The notes under the pieces: model-generated
Told to the model about the DNA's origin: nothing
Database searches by the model: none
The model's input: only the letters and a program-made list of their open reading frames with translations
Program-made: the position numbers and the translations under genes
Source: an uncultured Desulfuromonadales bacterium
GTDB lineage: Bacteria > Desulfobacterota > Desulfuromonadia > Desulfuromonadales > Geopsychrobacteraceae
DNA: 39,779 nt
Assembly (NCBI GenBank): GCA_947259685.1
Contig: CAMYNC010000011.1
Coordinates: 1 to 39,779 of the forward strand
Reading direction: 5' to 3'
Shown: piece after piece, positions 14,801-21,903 of the stretch
How positions within the stretch are numbered: position 1 is the stretch's first letter
Layout: each line of letters starts with the position of its first letter

Positions 14801-15043
14801 GTCAAGCGGATTAGGCCGAAGATCATGACCATTTGCGTCATTATCGCTGGTCTGATTCCGATCATGTGGAGTCACGGGGCCGGAGCCGATGTCATGAAAC
14901 GGATTGCTGCGCCGATGGTCGGCGGGGTGATCACTTCGGGAGTTATGGAGCTGCTGGTCTTTCCGGTTATTTATTTCATCTGGAGGCAGAGAGGGTTGGA
15001 ACAATCCACCGAACCGACAGCGCTGGAAGAACTGCACGAATGA
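11819..15043 (+). CDS. cusA: CusA-type heavy-metal efflux RND transporter
   Basis: This 1074-residue inner-membrane proton antiporter belongs to the HME-RND family and exports monovalent copper or silver. Length and architecture match CusA/SilA: twelve membrane segments with two large periplasmic loops. The transmembrane motif GAMIDAAIIMIENAHK carries the proton-relay Asp. The three methionines forming the CusA metal site appear conserved in context: LLYMPTT, PLSMLETT and RIDMLSTG. These favour Cu(I)/Ag(I) over Zn/Co/Ni (CzcA). The ATG follows a weak AGGTAG. It is the third gene of the cusCBA operon and is followed after 112 bp by the Met/His-rich protein gene. Confidence 0.95.
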   Translation: MLEKLIEWSIKNKFMVVLLTFFVIVGGLYALKNTPLDAIPDLSDVQVIVFTEYPGQAPQVIEDQVTYPLTTQMLAVPQAKTVRGYSFFGLSFVYIIFEDGTDLYWARSRVLEYLNYAAGRLPPGVNPSLGPDATGVGWIYEYVIESDQHDLQQLRSMQDWFLRYELTSVEGVSEVAAIGGYVKQYQVEVDPDRLLAYNIGIPKIRMAIKKSNNDVGGRLVEMAETEFMVRGLGYIQSVEDLELVVVGNDGRGTPILLRDVARVTVGPELRRGVAELDGKGEAVGGVVIMRYGGNALKTIENVKKKLEQLQAGLPEGVTIKPVYDRSGLIERAVDNLTEKLIEESIVVAVVTALFLFHLPSSLVAILTLPIAILMAFMVMYFQGINANIMSLGGIAIAIGAMIDAAIIMIENAHKHLERDRGKKDHWAIITDSCKEVGPSLFYALLVITVSFFPVFTLGEQSGRMFKPLAYTKTYAMAAGALLSVTLVPVLLGWFVRGKIPDEHKNPINRFLIWAYNPMVDFVIRWRKLVLIVALLVTVSIIVPIQKMGSEFMPPLYEGDLLYMPTTLPGISITKARELLQQTDKIIAQFPEVHHVFGKVGRAETATDPAPLSMLETTIMLKPESEWRTVPKQRFYSDWSEEYEWLKDPLRIVWPEEGTIDVEELKTLLNDSIRFPGLTNAWTMPIKTRIDMLSTGIKTPVGIKVMGDDLEILSRIGEEIEAVVREIPGTLSAFSERVVGGNYLDFEIDRRAIARYGLTVGDVQDTIQSAIGGMNVSQTVEGLERYPINIRYARDYRNDLQSLGRVLIPTPTGQHIPISQVAEIKIKKGPPGIKSENARRTAWVFVDLKGVDVGTYVQQAQQVVEAKIKLPPGYNIIWSGQYEYMQAAAAKLKVVIPLTLLIIFVIIYISTKSIVKTGIIFIALPLSMVGCFWFLWALDYNMSVAVWVGIIALAGISAETGVVMLLYLDLAYELWMKNSRMLNRGDLVQAIHHGAVKRIRPKIMTICVIIAGLIPIMWSHGAGADVMKRIAAPMVGGVITSGVMELLVFPVIYFIWRQRGLEQSTEPTALEELHE

Positions 15044-15155
15044 ACAAGAATGGCTACTTAGGTGGTAAGTGACAACGCACTTGAGACAAACAACCGAGGT
15101 TGAATCCTTCTACTAACCCTGGATTGATATCCACTAACGACACAGGAGAAGACAG

Positions 15156-15716
15156 ATGAAAAAACAGATTTTAACCCTGATGCTGACCACACTGCTGGTC
15201 ATCCCCGCAACCCTTTTGGCCATGAGTCACGGTGATGATGGAAAAAAGATGGACATGGATCATGGTAAAGAAATGGCCATGGATCATGGTGAAAAAAAGG
15301 GCCATGACATGGACAAGATGGATCACGGCAACATGAAGGGGATGGATCACGCGGGCATGTCGATGGACGGTAAAATGATCATGCTCGGCAATGAAGATGT
15401 TGATGGGGTCAAGGGGATGTTTCATTTGAACGATGTGCAGGAACAGATGGCCGCACACGGTATGAAAGAAACCCACCATATCATGGGCGCTTTTGTTGAT
15501 GTGGCGAGTGGCGATACTATTGAATCAGGCACTGTCGCGGTGAAGATCGAAGATCCTGATGAAAATGTCAGCAAAGCGATAAAAATGATGGGTATGGAGG
15601 GTCACTTCGGGGTTGATATCACTCTCGACAAAAAGGGGATGTATCATTTCAAGATCGGCACCAAGCTGGCTGATGGTAAGAAGCGGACTTACCATATGCA
15701 CTTTGAAAATAAATAA
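15156..15716 (+). CDS. Met/His-rich secreted protein, probable periplasmic copper-binding partner of Cus
   Basis: This 186-residue protein has a clear Sec signal peptide (about residues 1-22, ending LLA) followed by a ~50-residue segment of MDHG/MDM/GHDM-like repeats packed with Met and His, a composition suited to Cu(I)/Ag(I) binding. The C-terminal ~110 residues form a beta-rich domain with further Met and His (HHIMG, KMMGMEGHFGVDITL, KGMYHFKIG) that I cannot assign to a family. It is preceded by a good AGGAG and ends the Cus operon just before a strong terminator. By position it may replace CusF as metal chaperone or sink, but the fold differs from CusF as far as I can see. Confidence 0.82.
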   Translation: MKKQILTLMLTTLLVIPATLLAMSHGDDGKKMDMDHGKEMAMDHGEKKGHDMDKMDHGNMKGMDHAGMSMDGKMIMLGNEDVDGVKGMFHLNDVQEQMAAHGMKETHHIMGAFVDVASGDTIESGTVAVKIEDPDENVSKAIKMMGMEGHFGVDITLDKKGMYHFKIGTKLADGKKRTYHMHFENK

Positions 15717-15749
15717 GTTGAGAGCTGATTAAATAGCCATGCTTCTCTT

Positions 15750-15775
15750 GCCCCGGCAGAAATGTCGGGGCTTTT
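15750..15775 (+). terminator. Intrinsic terminator of the Cus operon
   Basis: GCCCCGGCA (15750-15758) and TGTCGGGGC (15763-15771) form a 9-bp stem with one G-U pair, closed by a GAAA tetraloop and followed by TTTT. It lies 33 bases after the stop of the Met/His-rich protein gene. Confidence 0.88.
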
Positions 15776-15878
15776 GATATTCTTCTTCACGTGTGCAGCC
15801 GAAAACTTGAAACAAATCGGCTATAATTTTAGTTATCTGCCAACCGAGGTTAGCCCCACCAATTGCAAGGAGGACGCT

Positions 15879-16571
15879 ATGGCAACCAAAACACTCTGGA
15901 ATCCGCAACAGGAAGCGAAGCTACTGGCATGGCACCAGATGCAGGTGGCCGCGCCAGTCAAAAAAGCTCCCTGCATCACTATTGCCCGCGAATTCGGTTG
16001 TCAGGCTTATCCCTTGGCCGAGGAACTGCTGAGCAGGCTAAATGCACCGCAGTCGGGTGAACCCTGGGTGATTATCGGCAAACAGGTGCTGGATGAGGTC
16101 GCCAGGTTATCCGGCTATTCTGTTGCTCAGATCGAGAAATCACAAGATACGCCGGCCTCACTGAAGGCGATTTTCTCCATGTTTCTGGACAAGAGTCGCG
16201 CCGAAGAAACCGAGATCTTTATCCATATGAAAAATGTTCTGCGAGATTTCGCCAAGCGTGGCAATTGTATTCTGGTTGGGCGCGGAGGGGTGTTTGCCTC
16301 ACAGGACCTGGCGAACTGTCTCCACCTGAGGCTGGTCGCTCCCTATGATTTCCGGGTGCAGAAGATTATGCGGGCCAATAAAATGAATCAAAAAGAGGCA
16401 GAAAGCTTTATTTCCCTGCACCAGAAACAGCGCGACGATTTTGTGCGCCGCTTCGCCGCCGGCGACATCGACGATTCCCGGCTTTATCATCTGGTAATCA
16501 ACAACAGCCGGCTGCCGGTTGAATCGATTGCAGAAATGGTAGAGAACTACCTTTTGAAATCTCTGGGCTAG
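15879..16571 (+). CDS. Cytidylate-kinase-like family protein (PF13189 type)
   Basis: This 230-residue soluble protein matches the cytidylate-kinase-like family seen as a stand-alone protein in many anaerobes. The N-terminal phosphate-binding region CITIAREFGC (with AREFG in place of the usual SRQFGSGG) is followed by the acceptor-site helix, a strongly conserved CILVGRGGVF strand and the LRLVAPYDFRVQKIM segment usual for the family. The substrate is unknown for most members. ATG at 15879 is chosen because GGAGG sits directly upstream; an upstream in-frame ATG at 15762 would overlap the preceding terminator and is rejected. It stands alone between two terminators. Family is likely right; activity is open. 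Confidence 0.82.
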   Translation: MATKTLWNPQQEAKLLAWHQMQVAAPVKKAPCITIAREFGCQAYPLAEELLSRLNAPQSGEPWVIIGKQVLDEVARLSGYSVAQIEKSQDTPASLKAIFSMFLDKSRAEETEIFIHMKNVLRDFAKRGNCILVGRGGVFASQDLANCLHLRLVAPYDFRVQKIMRANKMNQKEAESFISLHQKQRDDFVRRFAAGDIDDSRLYHLVINNSRLPVESIAEMVENYLLKSLG

Positions 16572-16627
16572 GTCATATTAGCAGGCAAACACATCGCCGC
16601 AGTGCTCTTCCAATCATCGTCTTTTCA

Positions 16628-16658
16628 AGAGGTTTCCCGCCAGTGGAAGCCTCTTTTT
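16628..16658 (+). terminator. Intrinsic terminator after the cytidylate-kinase-like gene
   Basis: AGAGGTTTCC (16628-16637) pairs with GGAAGCCTCT (16645-16654), allowing one T-G pair, and is followed by a T-run to 16658. It lies 56 bases after the stop codon. A tandem 10-bp repeat, TGTCTGCTGC twice (16661-16680), follows immediately and has no obvious role. Confidence 0.8.
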
Positions 16659-16682
16659 ATTGTCTGCTGCTGTCTGCTGCTG

Positions 16683-16709
16683 TTGCAGTTTTTCAGGTTG
16701 TGTTATAAG
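16683..16709 (+). promoter_or_regulatory. Candidate promoter for the ABC-F gene
   Basis: TTGCAG (16683-16688) is followed after 15 bases by TATAAG (16704-16709) with an upstream TG (TGTTATAAG) resembling an extended -10. Spacing is short of ideal, but the site lies just after the previous terminator and 38 bases before the start codon. Confidence 0.4.
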
Positions 16710-16746
16710 TGACAACTTGTTTTTGACTGAAGGATAGAAGCTTAAA

Positions 16747-18666
16747 ATGCTGCAACTCAGAGAAATCGTCAAACATTTCGCCGACCGGAAGATTTTTGCC
16801 GGTATCGACTGGCATATCCGGCCCAGCGACCGGATCGGTCTTTGTGGAGAAAACGGTGCTGGCAAATCGACCCTGCTGAAAATGCTGGCTGGCATGGTCG
16901 AGACCGATGCCGGGACGCTGCAGGTCGCCAAGGGAACGACTTTCGGCTATCTGCCCCAGGATGGTCTGGAGCACCACGGCCGCTCGCTGTTTGACGAAGT
17001 TCACAGCGCCCTGGCCGAGCTGTTGATGATGGAACAGGAGCTCCGCCAGTTGGAGGCGAAGATCGCCAGCGAGCATAATCCCGCAGAGCTGGAACGTTAT
17101 GCCGAACTGCAGCACCTGTTTGAACAGCGTGGCGGTTATCAGATGGAGTCGGAGGTGGGCCGGGTGCTCAGCGGTCTCGGTTTCAGCCCGGATGATTTCA
17201 CTAAGCCCTGTGAGACCTTTTCCGGTGGCTGGCAGATGCGCATTGCTCTAGCCAAACTGTTGTTGCAACGACCCAATCTGTTGCTGCTGGATGAGCCGAC
17301 TAACCATCTGGATCTGCCGGCCCGCGATTGGCTGGAAGATTACCTGGTGGCCTATCCACACGCCGTGGTGCTGGTTTCACATGATCGTTTCTTTCTGGAT
17401 AAAGTGGTCACGCGCATCGTCGAGATCTGGAACGGCAAGCTCAGCGAATATCCGGGCAACTACACCAAATATATCAAGGTGCGCGATGAACGGGTGGCGG
17501 CGTTGAAAGAGGCCAAGCGCCAACAGGATGAAGAGATCGCCCGCATCGAAGCTTTTATCGGTCGCTTCCGCTATCAAGCCAATAAAGCCTCCCAGGTACA
17601 GAGCCGGGTCAAACAGTTAGATAAAATCGAGCGGATTTCCCTGCCGCCGGAACGCAAGAAAATCGCCTTCAGTTTTCCTGCGCCACCCAAAGGCGGGAGG
17701 ATGGCGATGGAATTACACCAGGCTTCGCAACAGTATGGCGACCTCAAGGTGCTGCAGCAAGTTGATGTGCAGGTTGAACAGGGGGAACGACTGGCGTTGG
17801 TTGGTCCCAACGGCGCCGGAAAGTCAACCCTGATGCGCCTGCTGGCAGGGGTTGAAGTGCCGGTCAGTGGCGAGCGTAAGGAGGGACATAACCTGCAACT
17901 GGCCTACTTTGCCCAGGATCAGGCTGCAGAATTGAACCCCACACGCGATGTTTACGCCGAGCTTTGCGCCGATGCTCCGGTGCCGATGGTGCCGAAACTG
18001 CGCAACATCCTCGGTGCGTTTCTGTTCTCCGGGGATGATGTTGAAAAATCGGTCAAGGTGCTCTCCGGGGGGGAGCGCAACCGCCTGGCGCTGGCTAAAT
18101 TGCTGCTGCGGCCCGCCAACCTGTTGCTGCTCGATGAACCGACCAACCATCTGGACTTGCAGTCCAAGCAGGTGTTGCTCGATTCTTTGCGCAGCTATCA
18201 GGGGACCATCGTGTTCGTTTCTCACGACCGTTATTTTGTCGACCAGCTGGCCACCCGGGTGCTGGAGGTGGGGGGCGGGAAGGTCGACTCCTACCTGGGG
18301 AACTATGAGGATTTTCTCGCTGCCAAGCAGCAGCAGGGGGATCTGAGTCACAGCGCTCAGCGGGTCGAACAGCATGCGCAGGCCAGCAGTGAGTCACCGC
18401 TCGATAAAGAGTCGCGGTTGCAGGCTCATGCTGAGCGTAAAGAACAGCAACGGCGCGAGCAGAAACGACAACGCCTGCTGGCCGATATCGAGAGCCGGAT
18501 CGAAGCTCTGGAAGCGCAGTTGGCAGTCATTGAGCAGACCATGGCCGATCCGGAGCTTTATCAGGATCAGCACCGCTGGAGCCAGGTCAGTAGCGAACAT
18601 CAGCAGGTCAAGGATCAGCTGGATGAGGCGTACCATCAGTGGGAAGGTTTGCAAGAGTCGGCATGA
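16747..18666 (+). CDS. ABC-F family ATPase (ribosome-associated translation factor type)
   Basis: This 639-residue cytosolic protein has two ABC ATPase domains and no membrane segment, as in the ABC-F family (EttA, Uup, YheS, ABCF3), which act at the ribosomal E site. Walker A motifs are GENGAGKST (34-42) and GPNGAGKST (about 353-361); signatures are FSGGWQMR and LSGGERNR; both Walker B regions read LLLLDEPTNHLDL. The linker helix with FRYQANKASQVQSR is typical of the YheS/ABCF3 branch. A ~100-residue C-terminal coiled coil ends the protein. The stop overlaps the next gene's start as ATGA. The exact ABC-F subgroup is not assigned. Confidence 0.94.
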   Translation: MLQLREIVKHFADRKIFAGIDWHIRPSDRIGLCGENGAGKSTLLKMLAGMVETDAGTLQVAKGTTFGYLPQDGLEHHGRSLFDEVHSALAELLMMEQELRQLEAKIASEHNPAELERYAELQHLFEQRGGYQMESEVGRVLSGLGFSPDDFTKPCETFSGGWQMRIALAKLLLQRPNLLLLDEPTNHLDLPARDWLEDYLVAYPHAVVLVSHDRFFLDKVVTRIVEIWNGKLSEYPGNYTKYIKVRDERVAALKEAKRQQDEEIARIEAFIGRFRYQANKASQVQSRVKQLDKIERISLPPERKKIAFSFPAPPKGGRMAMELHQASQQYGDLKVLQQVDVQVEQGERLALVGPNGAGKSTLMRLLAGVEVPVSGERKEGHNLQLAYFAQDQAAELNPTRDVYAELCADAPVPMVPKLRNILGAFLFSGDDVEKSVKVLSGGERNRLALAKLLLRPANLLLLDEPTNHLDLQSKQVLLDSLRSYQGTIVFVSHDRYFVDQLATRVLEVGGGKVDSYLGNYEDFLAAKQQQGDLSHSAQRVEQHAQASSESPLDKESRLQAHAERKEQQRREQKRQRLLADIESRIEALEAQLAVIEQTMADPELYQDQHRWSQVSSEHQQVKDQLDEAYHQWEGLQESA

Positions 18667-19931
18667 ACCCGGATCACCCTTATGTTGTTGTGGTCTGCGG
18701 ACTCTCTGCGGGGGTGGGAAAAACCACTCTGGCCAGCAATCTGGCGATCTATTTAAAAGCGCTGGTAGAAGACTTGCCGGTTGCCTACCTCCCGCTGGAT
18801 GAAAATGCCAACCCGGATGCGACTTTTGCCCTGGCCGGCAGGGCCAGACGTTCCCTCGCTGAATTTAACGAGGTAGACAACCTGGTTGAGCTGCTCAGTT
18901 TCGGCCAGTTCGGGGTGGAGTATTGCAAGGCGCTTCCTGCCGGTTCTCTAGCACCGCAGCCACAGCAGCTCAGACGCTGGTTGTCGCGCTCAGACTATCC
19001 AGGAGTGGTGTTGTGCGATGTTAGCTCGCAAAGCCCGTTTCAGCAGGCTGCCCTAATGGCGGCTGATCTGCTGTTAGCGATCGTCAAAGATCCGGCCAGC
19101 CTTGGCGAGTTGACCGCATTGCGGCAGGAATTCCGAACGACAGGCGGCGATGACCGGCAAATCTGCCTGCTGCCCAGCCAACTGGGAGACCTGCAACACG
19201 AACAACCACAGCTGGACCTGGAAGGCTTTTTGCGTTTTGCCGCTGAGGAGCGTGGTTTTCAGGTGTTGAAAGAACTTTTACCGGCAGAGCCTCGGGTGGC
19301 TGAAAAGATCAGTGCTGGCCAAGCGGTGTTGACCCGCGTGCCAGAAAGTCGCAGCCATCAGCAGTTGCATCAGCTCGCAGAATTTTTACTGGCCCGAAAA
19401 CAGGCTGGGGAGTATCTTCCCTCCCGGGTAAGCCGGGCCATCGATGATCAACTGTTGCCAACACGGGCTGCGCGGGTCGATTTCTGCTGTCCGGTTTGCG
19501 AGCAATCGGTTTGGGCGCAGAAGACGCACTATCTAGAGTCCGCACCGGCTCGTCGCCGTCTGCTGTTGCACCAGGACTGCCTTGACCAGCTGCTGAATGA
19601 TCTGAAGCTTGCCGAATTTAAGAATTCCTGGGAGCTGCTGCTAATGCAGCCAGCTGCAGCGCATGGCGGTGAGAACCAGCATATTCGCTTGCAGCTCTTC
19701 GACGCTTCAGGAGAACGATTGGAGGGGCGGGATTTTCCCTTGCCGGTTCCGTCAGGCTGGTCAAAAGTTCTGCACGCAGCGACTGGACGCCATCCGGTTG
19801 AGCTGTATGGTGAAACGCTGCTGCTTGCTAACGCACAGCCGGTCGATACTGTGCTGACCACCGATTGGTATCAGAACTTCAAACGACTGTGCCGCCAGTT
19901 GCGGCAGCGCTGCGTAACTGAGCTCTGGTAG
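18663..19931 (+). CDS. MinD/ParA-like P-loop protein with a Cys-rich C-terminal part
   Basis: The 422-residue protein starts at the ATG overlapping the ABC-F stop. Residues 7-22 carry a MinD/SIMIBI-type P-loop (CGLSAGVGKTT), but without the second lysine of the classical KGGxGKT deviant motif. A Switch-like VVLCDVSS segment and a VKDPAS stretch continue the P-loop fold to about residue 190. At about 276-312 a CCPVC...HQDC arrangement could bind zinc, followed by ~100 residues of unknown fold. I know no named family with this combination. Translational coupling to the ABC-F gene suggests a shared pathway, but none is established. A spurious upstream in-frame ATG at 18639 is rejected because it lies inside the ABC-F gene without a binding site. 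Confidence 0.75.
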   Translation: MNPDHPYVVVVCGLSAGVGKTTLASNLAIYLKALVEDLPVAYLPLDENANPDATFALAGRARRSLAEFNEVDNLVELLSFGQFGVEYCKALPAGSLAPQPQQLRRWLSRSDYPGVVLCDVSSQSPFQQAALMAADLLLAIVKDPASLGELTALRQEFRTTGGDDRQICLLPSQLGDLQHEQPQLDLEGFLRFAAEERGFQVLKELLPAEPRVAEKISAGQAVLTRVPESRSHQQLHQLAEFLLARKQAGEYLPSRVSRAIDDQLLPTRAARVDFCCPVCEQSVWAQKTHYLESAPARRRLLLHQDCLDQLLNDLKLAEFKNSWELLLMQPAAAHGGENQHIRLQLFDASGERLEGRDFPLPVPSGWSKVLHAATGRHPVELYGETLLLANAQPVDTVLTTDWYQNFKRLCRQLRQRCVTELW

Positions 19932-19947
19932 CCACCTGCACTCTGTG

Positions 19948-19976
19948 TTGACAGGCGGGAAGAAAATTTTTAAATT
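19948..19976 (+). promoter_or_regulatory. Sigma70 promoter for the DUF4388-like gene
   Basis: A perfect TTGACA (19948-19953) is followed after exactly 17 bases by TAAATT (19971-19976, four of six). It begins 17 bases after the MinD-like stop codon and would start transcription near 19983, giving a leader of about 25 nt with the GAGGAA binding site in it. Confidence 0.65.
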
Positions 19977-20007
19977 GCTTAATGTTTTTTTGCGAATTGA
20001 GGAAACA

Positions 20008-20955
20008 ATGATTTATCTGCCGCGAGGCATGGCCGTTAGAGAAAATGTTAATCCCGCCCGGATCAACCTGCCGGAAGCGATGGATAAGTTGCGGACCGGA
20101 AGTTTTTCCGGTTACCTGCGGTTTGATGCGCCCCAGGGAAGTGCGGTTGTCATTTTTGAGCAGGGGAAGCTGGCCAGTGCCCTCTATGTGAACAGCGATG
20201 AAACCGAACGGCTGATCGCCTATGATGCGATTGCTCGAATTTTTGAAATCTCAATCCTTGGCGACGCCCTGCTGAATATTTACCGCCTGGCTCCGGAACT
20301 GGCGATGGGGCTGCATGCCCTGCTGCATGGTCAATATGCCTATAAAGGGCAGGACCTTAAGCTGATCGATATCAAGGCCTTGCTAAGCCGGATCAAGGAA
20401 GAGCAACTTACCGGGTGTTTGCGGGTCTATGATGCAGATAAGGCGGTACTGATTTTTTATGACCAGGGCAATGCGCTCGGATTTTTTCACGATGGCGGTA
20501 GCGAAATCGTCACCACCGCAGATCTCGCCAGGTCGGTCGCCAAACGTCCGGGGGCGCGCGCTGATCTGTTGAGAACCGAAAATACCGATGGCCTGGTCCT
20601 GGCTGATTTAATGGCGTCTGCCGATCTTGGACCGCTCTGGCAGCGAGCGCGGAAAGTCTTGCTCCAAGATCGTCGCAAGCGTGAAGAAGCGGCCATGCGC
20701 TCGTTGGAAGAAAACATGGAGTTGCGTAAACAGCGGACGCTCAGTCAGCTAAAGGTTATCGCTGGCAACTATATCGGCAAGTTTGGTGTCTCCCAGGTGG
20801 ATAAAGCTTTCACCCATGTCAGCGCTGAACTGAAGCCGGATGAGCTGGCGCTTTTCTATACCGAATTACAGCGATTGGCCAAACTGGTAGCCGGTCCATC
20901 TAAGATCGCTGCGATGCTTGATGAGATGAAAAATACCCTGAACAACGCTGATTAG
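20008..20955 (+). CDS. DUF4388/PATAN-like two-domain protein
   Basis: This 315-residue soluble protein has two copies of a DUF4388/PATAN-like beta-rich unit: the first around LRTGSFSGYLRF...AVVIFEQGKLASALY, the second around EQLTGCLRVY...AVLIFYDQGNALGFF. In known proteins such units occur with response regulators, GGDEF or Roadblock-like partners and act in signalling. A helical Arg/Glu-rich segment and a final ~70-residue helical part follow. The start is the ATG at 20008 with GAGGAA upstream; an earlier in-frame TTG overlaps the predicted promoter. The next gene begins about 40 bp later. Family assignment is by pattern only. Confidence 0.68.
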   Translation: MIYLPRGMAVRENVNPARINLPEAMDKLRTGSFSGYLRFDAPQGSAVVIFEQGKLASALYVNSDETERLIAYDAIARIFEISILGDALLNIYRLAPELAMGLHALLHGQYAYKGQDLKLIDIKALLSRIKEEQLTGCLRVYDADKAVLIFYDQGNALGFFHDGGSEIVTTADLARSVAKRPGARADLLRTENTDGLVLADLMASADLGPLWQRARKVLLQDRRKREEAAMRSLEENMELRKQRTLSQLKVIAGNYIGKFGVSQVDKAFTHVSAELKPDELALFYTELQRLAKLVAGPSKIAAMLDEMKNTLNNAD

Positions 20956-20997
20956 GGTCACCTAACCAAAGGCGGATATTATGGGAGGTTGCTGCCG

Positions 20998-21684
20998 GTG
21001 GATTTAGCTCTTCTGTCGATCCTTTTATGGTTGATCGCGGGATTAGCCTCCTTCTATTTCAGTCTTGGTAATGCCCGGGTCTGGACCAGCATCACTATCG
21101 GCTTTGCGTTAATTTTTTTCGCCGAAGTCACGCCATCAGTAATTCTACAGCTGCCTGCGTTACAAATTCCCCAGCTACAGGCTCTCAGCCAGATCTCCGG
21201 GACGCTCGCCATCCTGATGGTCACCCTCGGGTTCCTGGAGTATTATATGTTCAGCCGCGCCCTGGAGGTCGAAGGGGAGAAGCTGCACGTCTATCTCGGG
21301 GCTCTTTCGCTACTGATTGCAGCGATGATTATTGTTTTTTTCAATCCTCCACCTACGCCAGAGATATTGCATACCTTAAATATCGTTGAAAATTCCTGCT
21401 GGGTTTTTCTTTCGCTGATTAATATTGATGTTGTCCGGAAGATTTCCCTGGCGGTAAAGGGTACGCCAATATTTAAAGGCTTCATCGGCTTTTTTTTGGT
21501 ATTTAGCTGTATTCTTCTTTGGAAAGGTTCCGAGCTTTATCTTCAGGTTTATGATCTGGTCAGCTATGCGGATCAGTATCCTTGGCGCTACGAGCTTTCC
21601 CGGCAGTTTCACGAGATCGGCAATTATCTGGCCAGTATTTCGGTCGCCGGAACTTTCATTTATCTGAGCCGGCTGCTGCGTTAG
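20998..21684 (+). CDS. Polytopic inner membrane protein of unknown function
   Basis: The 228-residue protein is very hydrophobic, with about six or seven membrane segments beginning almost at the N-terminus (ALLSILLWLIAGLASFYFSL) and ending with a short cytosolic tail. The layout resembles the seven-helix sensory modules often found in front of kinases or GGDEF domains, but no output domain follows. I cannot name it. GTG at 20998 is chosen because GGAGG (20984-20988) is nine bases upstream; the in-frame TTG at 20989 touches that site. It follows the DUF4388-like gene closely and may share its transcript. Confidence 0.72.
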   Translation: MDLALLSILLWLIAGLASFYFSLGNARVWTSITIGFALIFFAEVTPSVILQLPALQIPQLQALSQISGTLAILMVTLGFLEYYMFSRALEVEGEKLHVYLGALSLLIAAMIIVFFNPPPTPEILHTLNIVENSCWVFLSLINIDVVRKISLAVKGTPIFKGFIGFFLVFSCILLWKGSELYLQVYDLVSYADQYPWRYELSRQFHEIGNYLASISVAGTFIYLSRLLR

Positions 21685-21785
21685 CGGCCCAGGTTTTTAC
21701 ATCAAAGGGCCTATCTGGAGGCCCGGTTTGGTGGCGGAAACTGGCCGCTTCTGGCGGGTGCTGGCCGGTTTATTGGCGGGTCGGG

Positions 21786-21844
21786 TTGACTGTTGGTAAA
21801 ACAGAGTTATTATTCTTGACCGGTCAGGTGGTTTGAATTATACC
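21786..21844 (+). promoter_or_regulatory. Two overlapping candidate sigma70 promoters for the liv operon
   Basis: One candidate is TTGACT (21786-21791), 16 bases, TATTAT (21808-21813). The second is TTGACC (21816-21821), 17 bases, TATACC (21839-21844). A 10-bp palindrome, TGACCGGTCA (21817-21826), overlaps the -35 of the second and could be an operator. Both point at livK 60 bases or more downstream. Confidence 0.5.
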
Positions 21845-21903
21845 TAGGCAGTCTCACTAAACATTGTTTTTCTCGAACTTAAAATGTCAGGAGGTCTCTA
21901 CCC

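Noticed and set aside
15762..15878. N-terminal extension of the cytidylate-kinase-like frame
   Set aside because: It would start within the Cus operon terminator; the ATG at 15879 has a strong binding site and gives the normal family length.
16661..16688. Tandem TGTCTGCTGC repeat considered as a CRISPR or regulatory repeat
   Set aside because: Only two contiguous 10-bp copies directly after a terminator; no spacer structure.
21582..21836. 84-codon plus-strand frame after the polytopic membrane protein
   Set aside because: It overlaps the membrane protein gene and runs through the liv promoter region; no start signal or domain.
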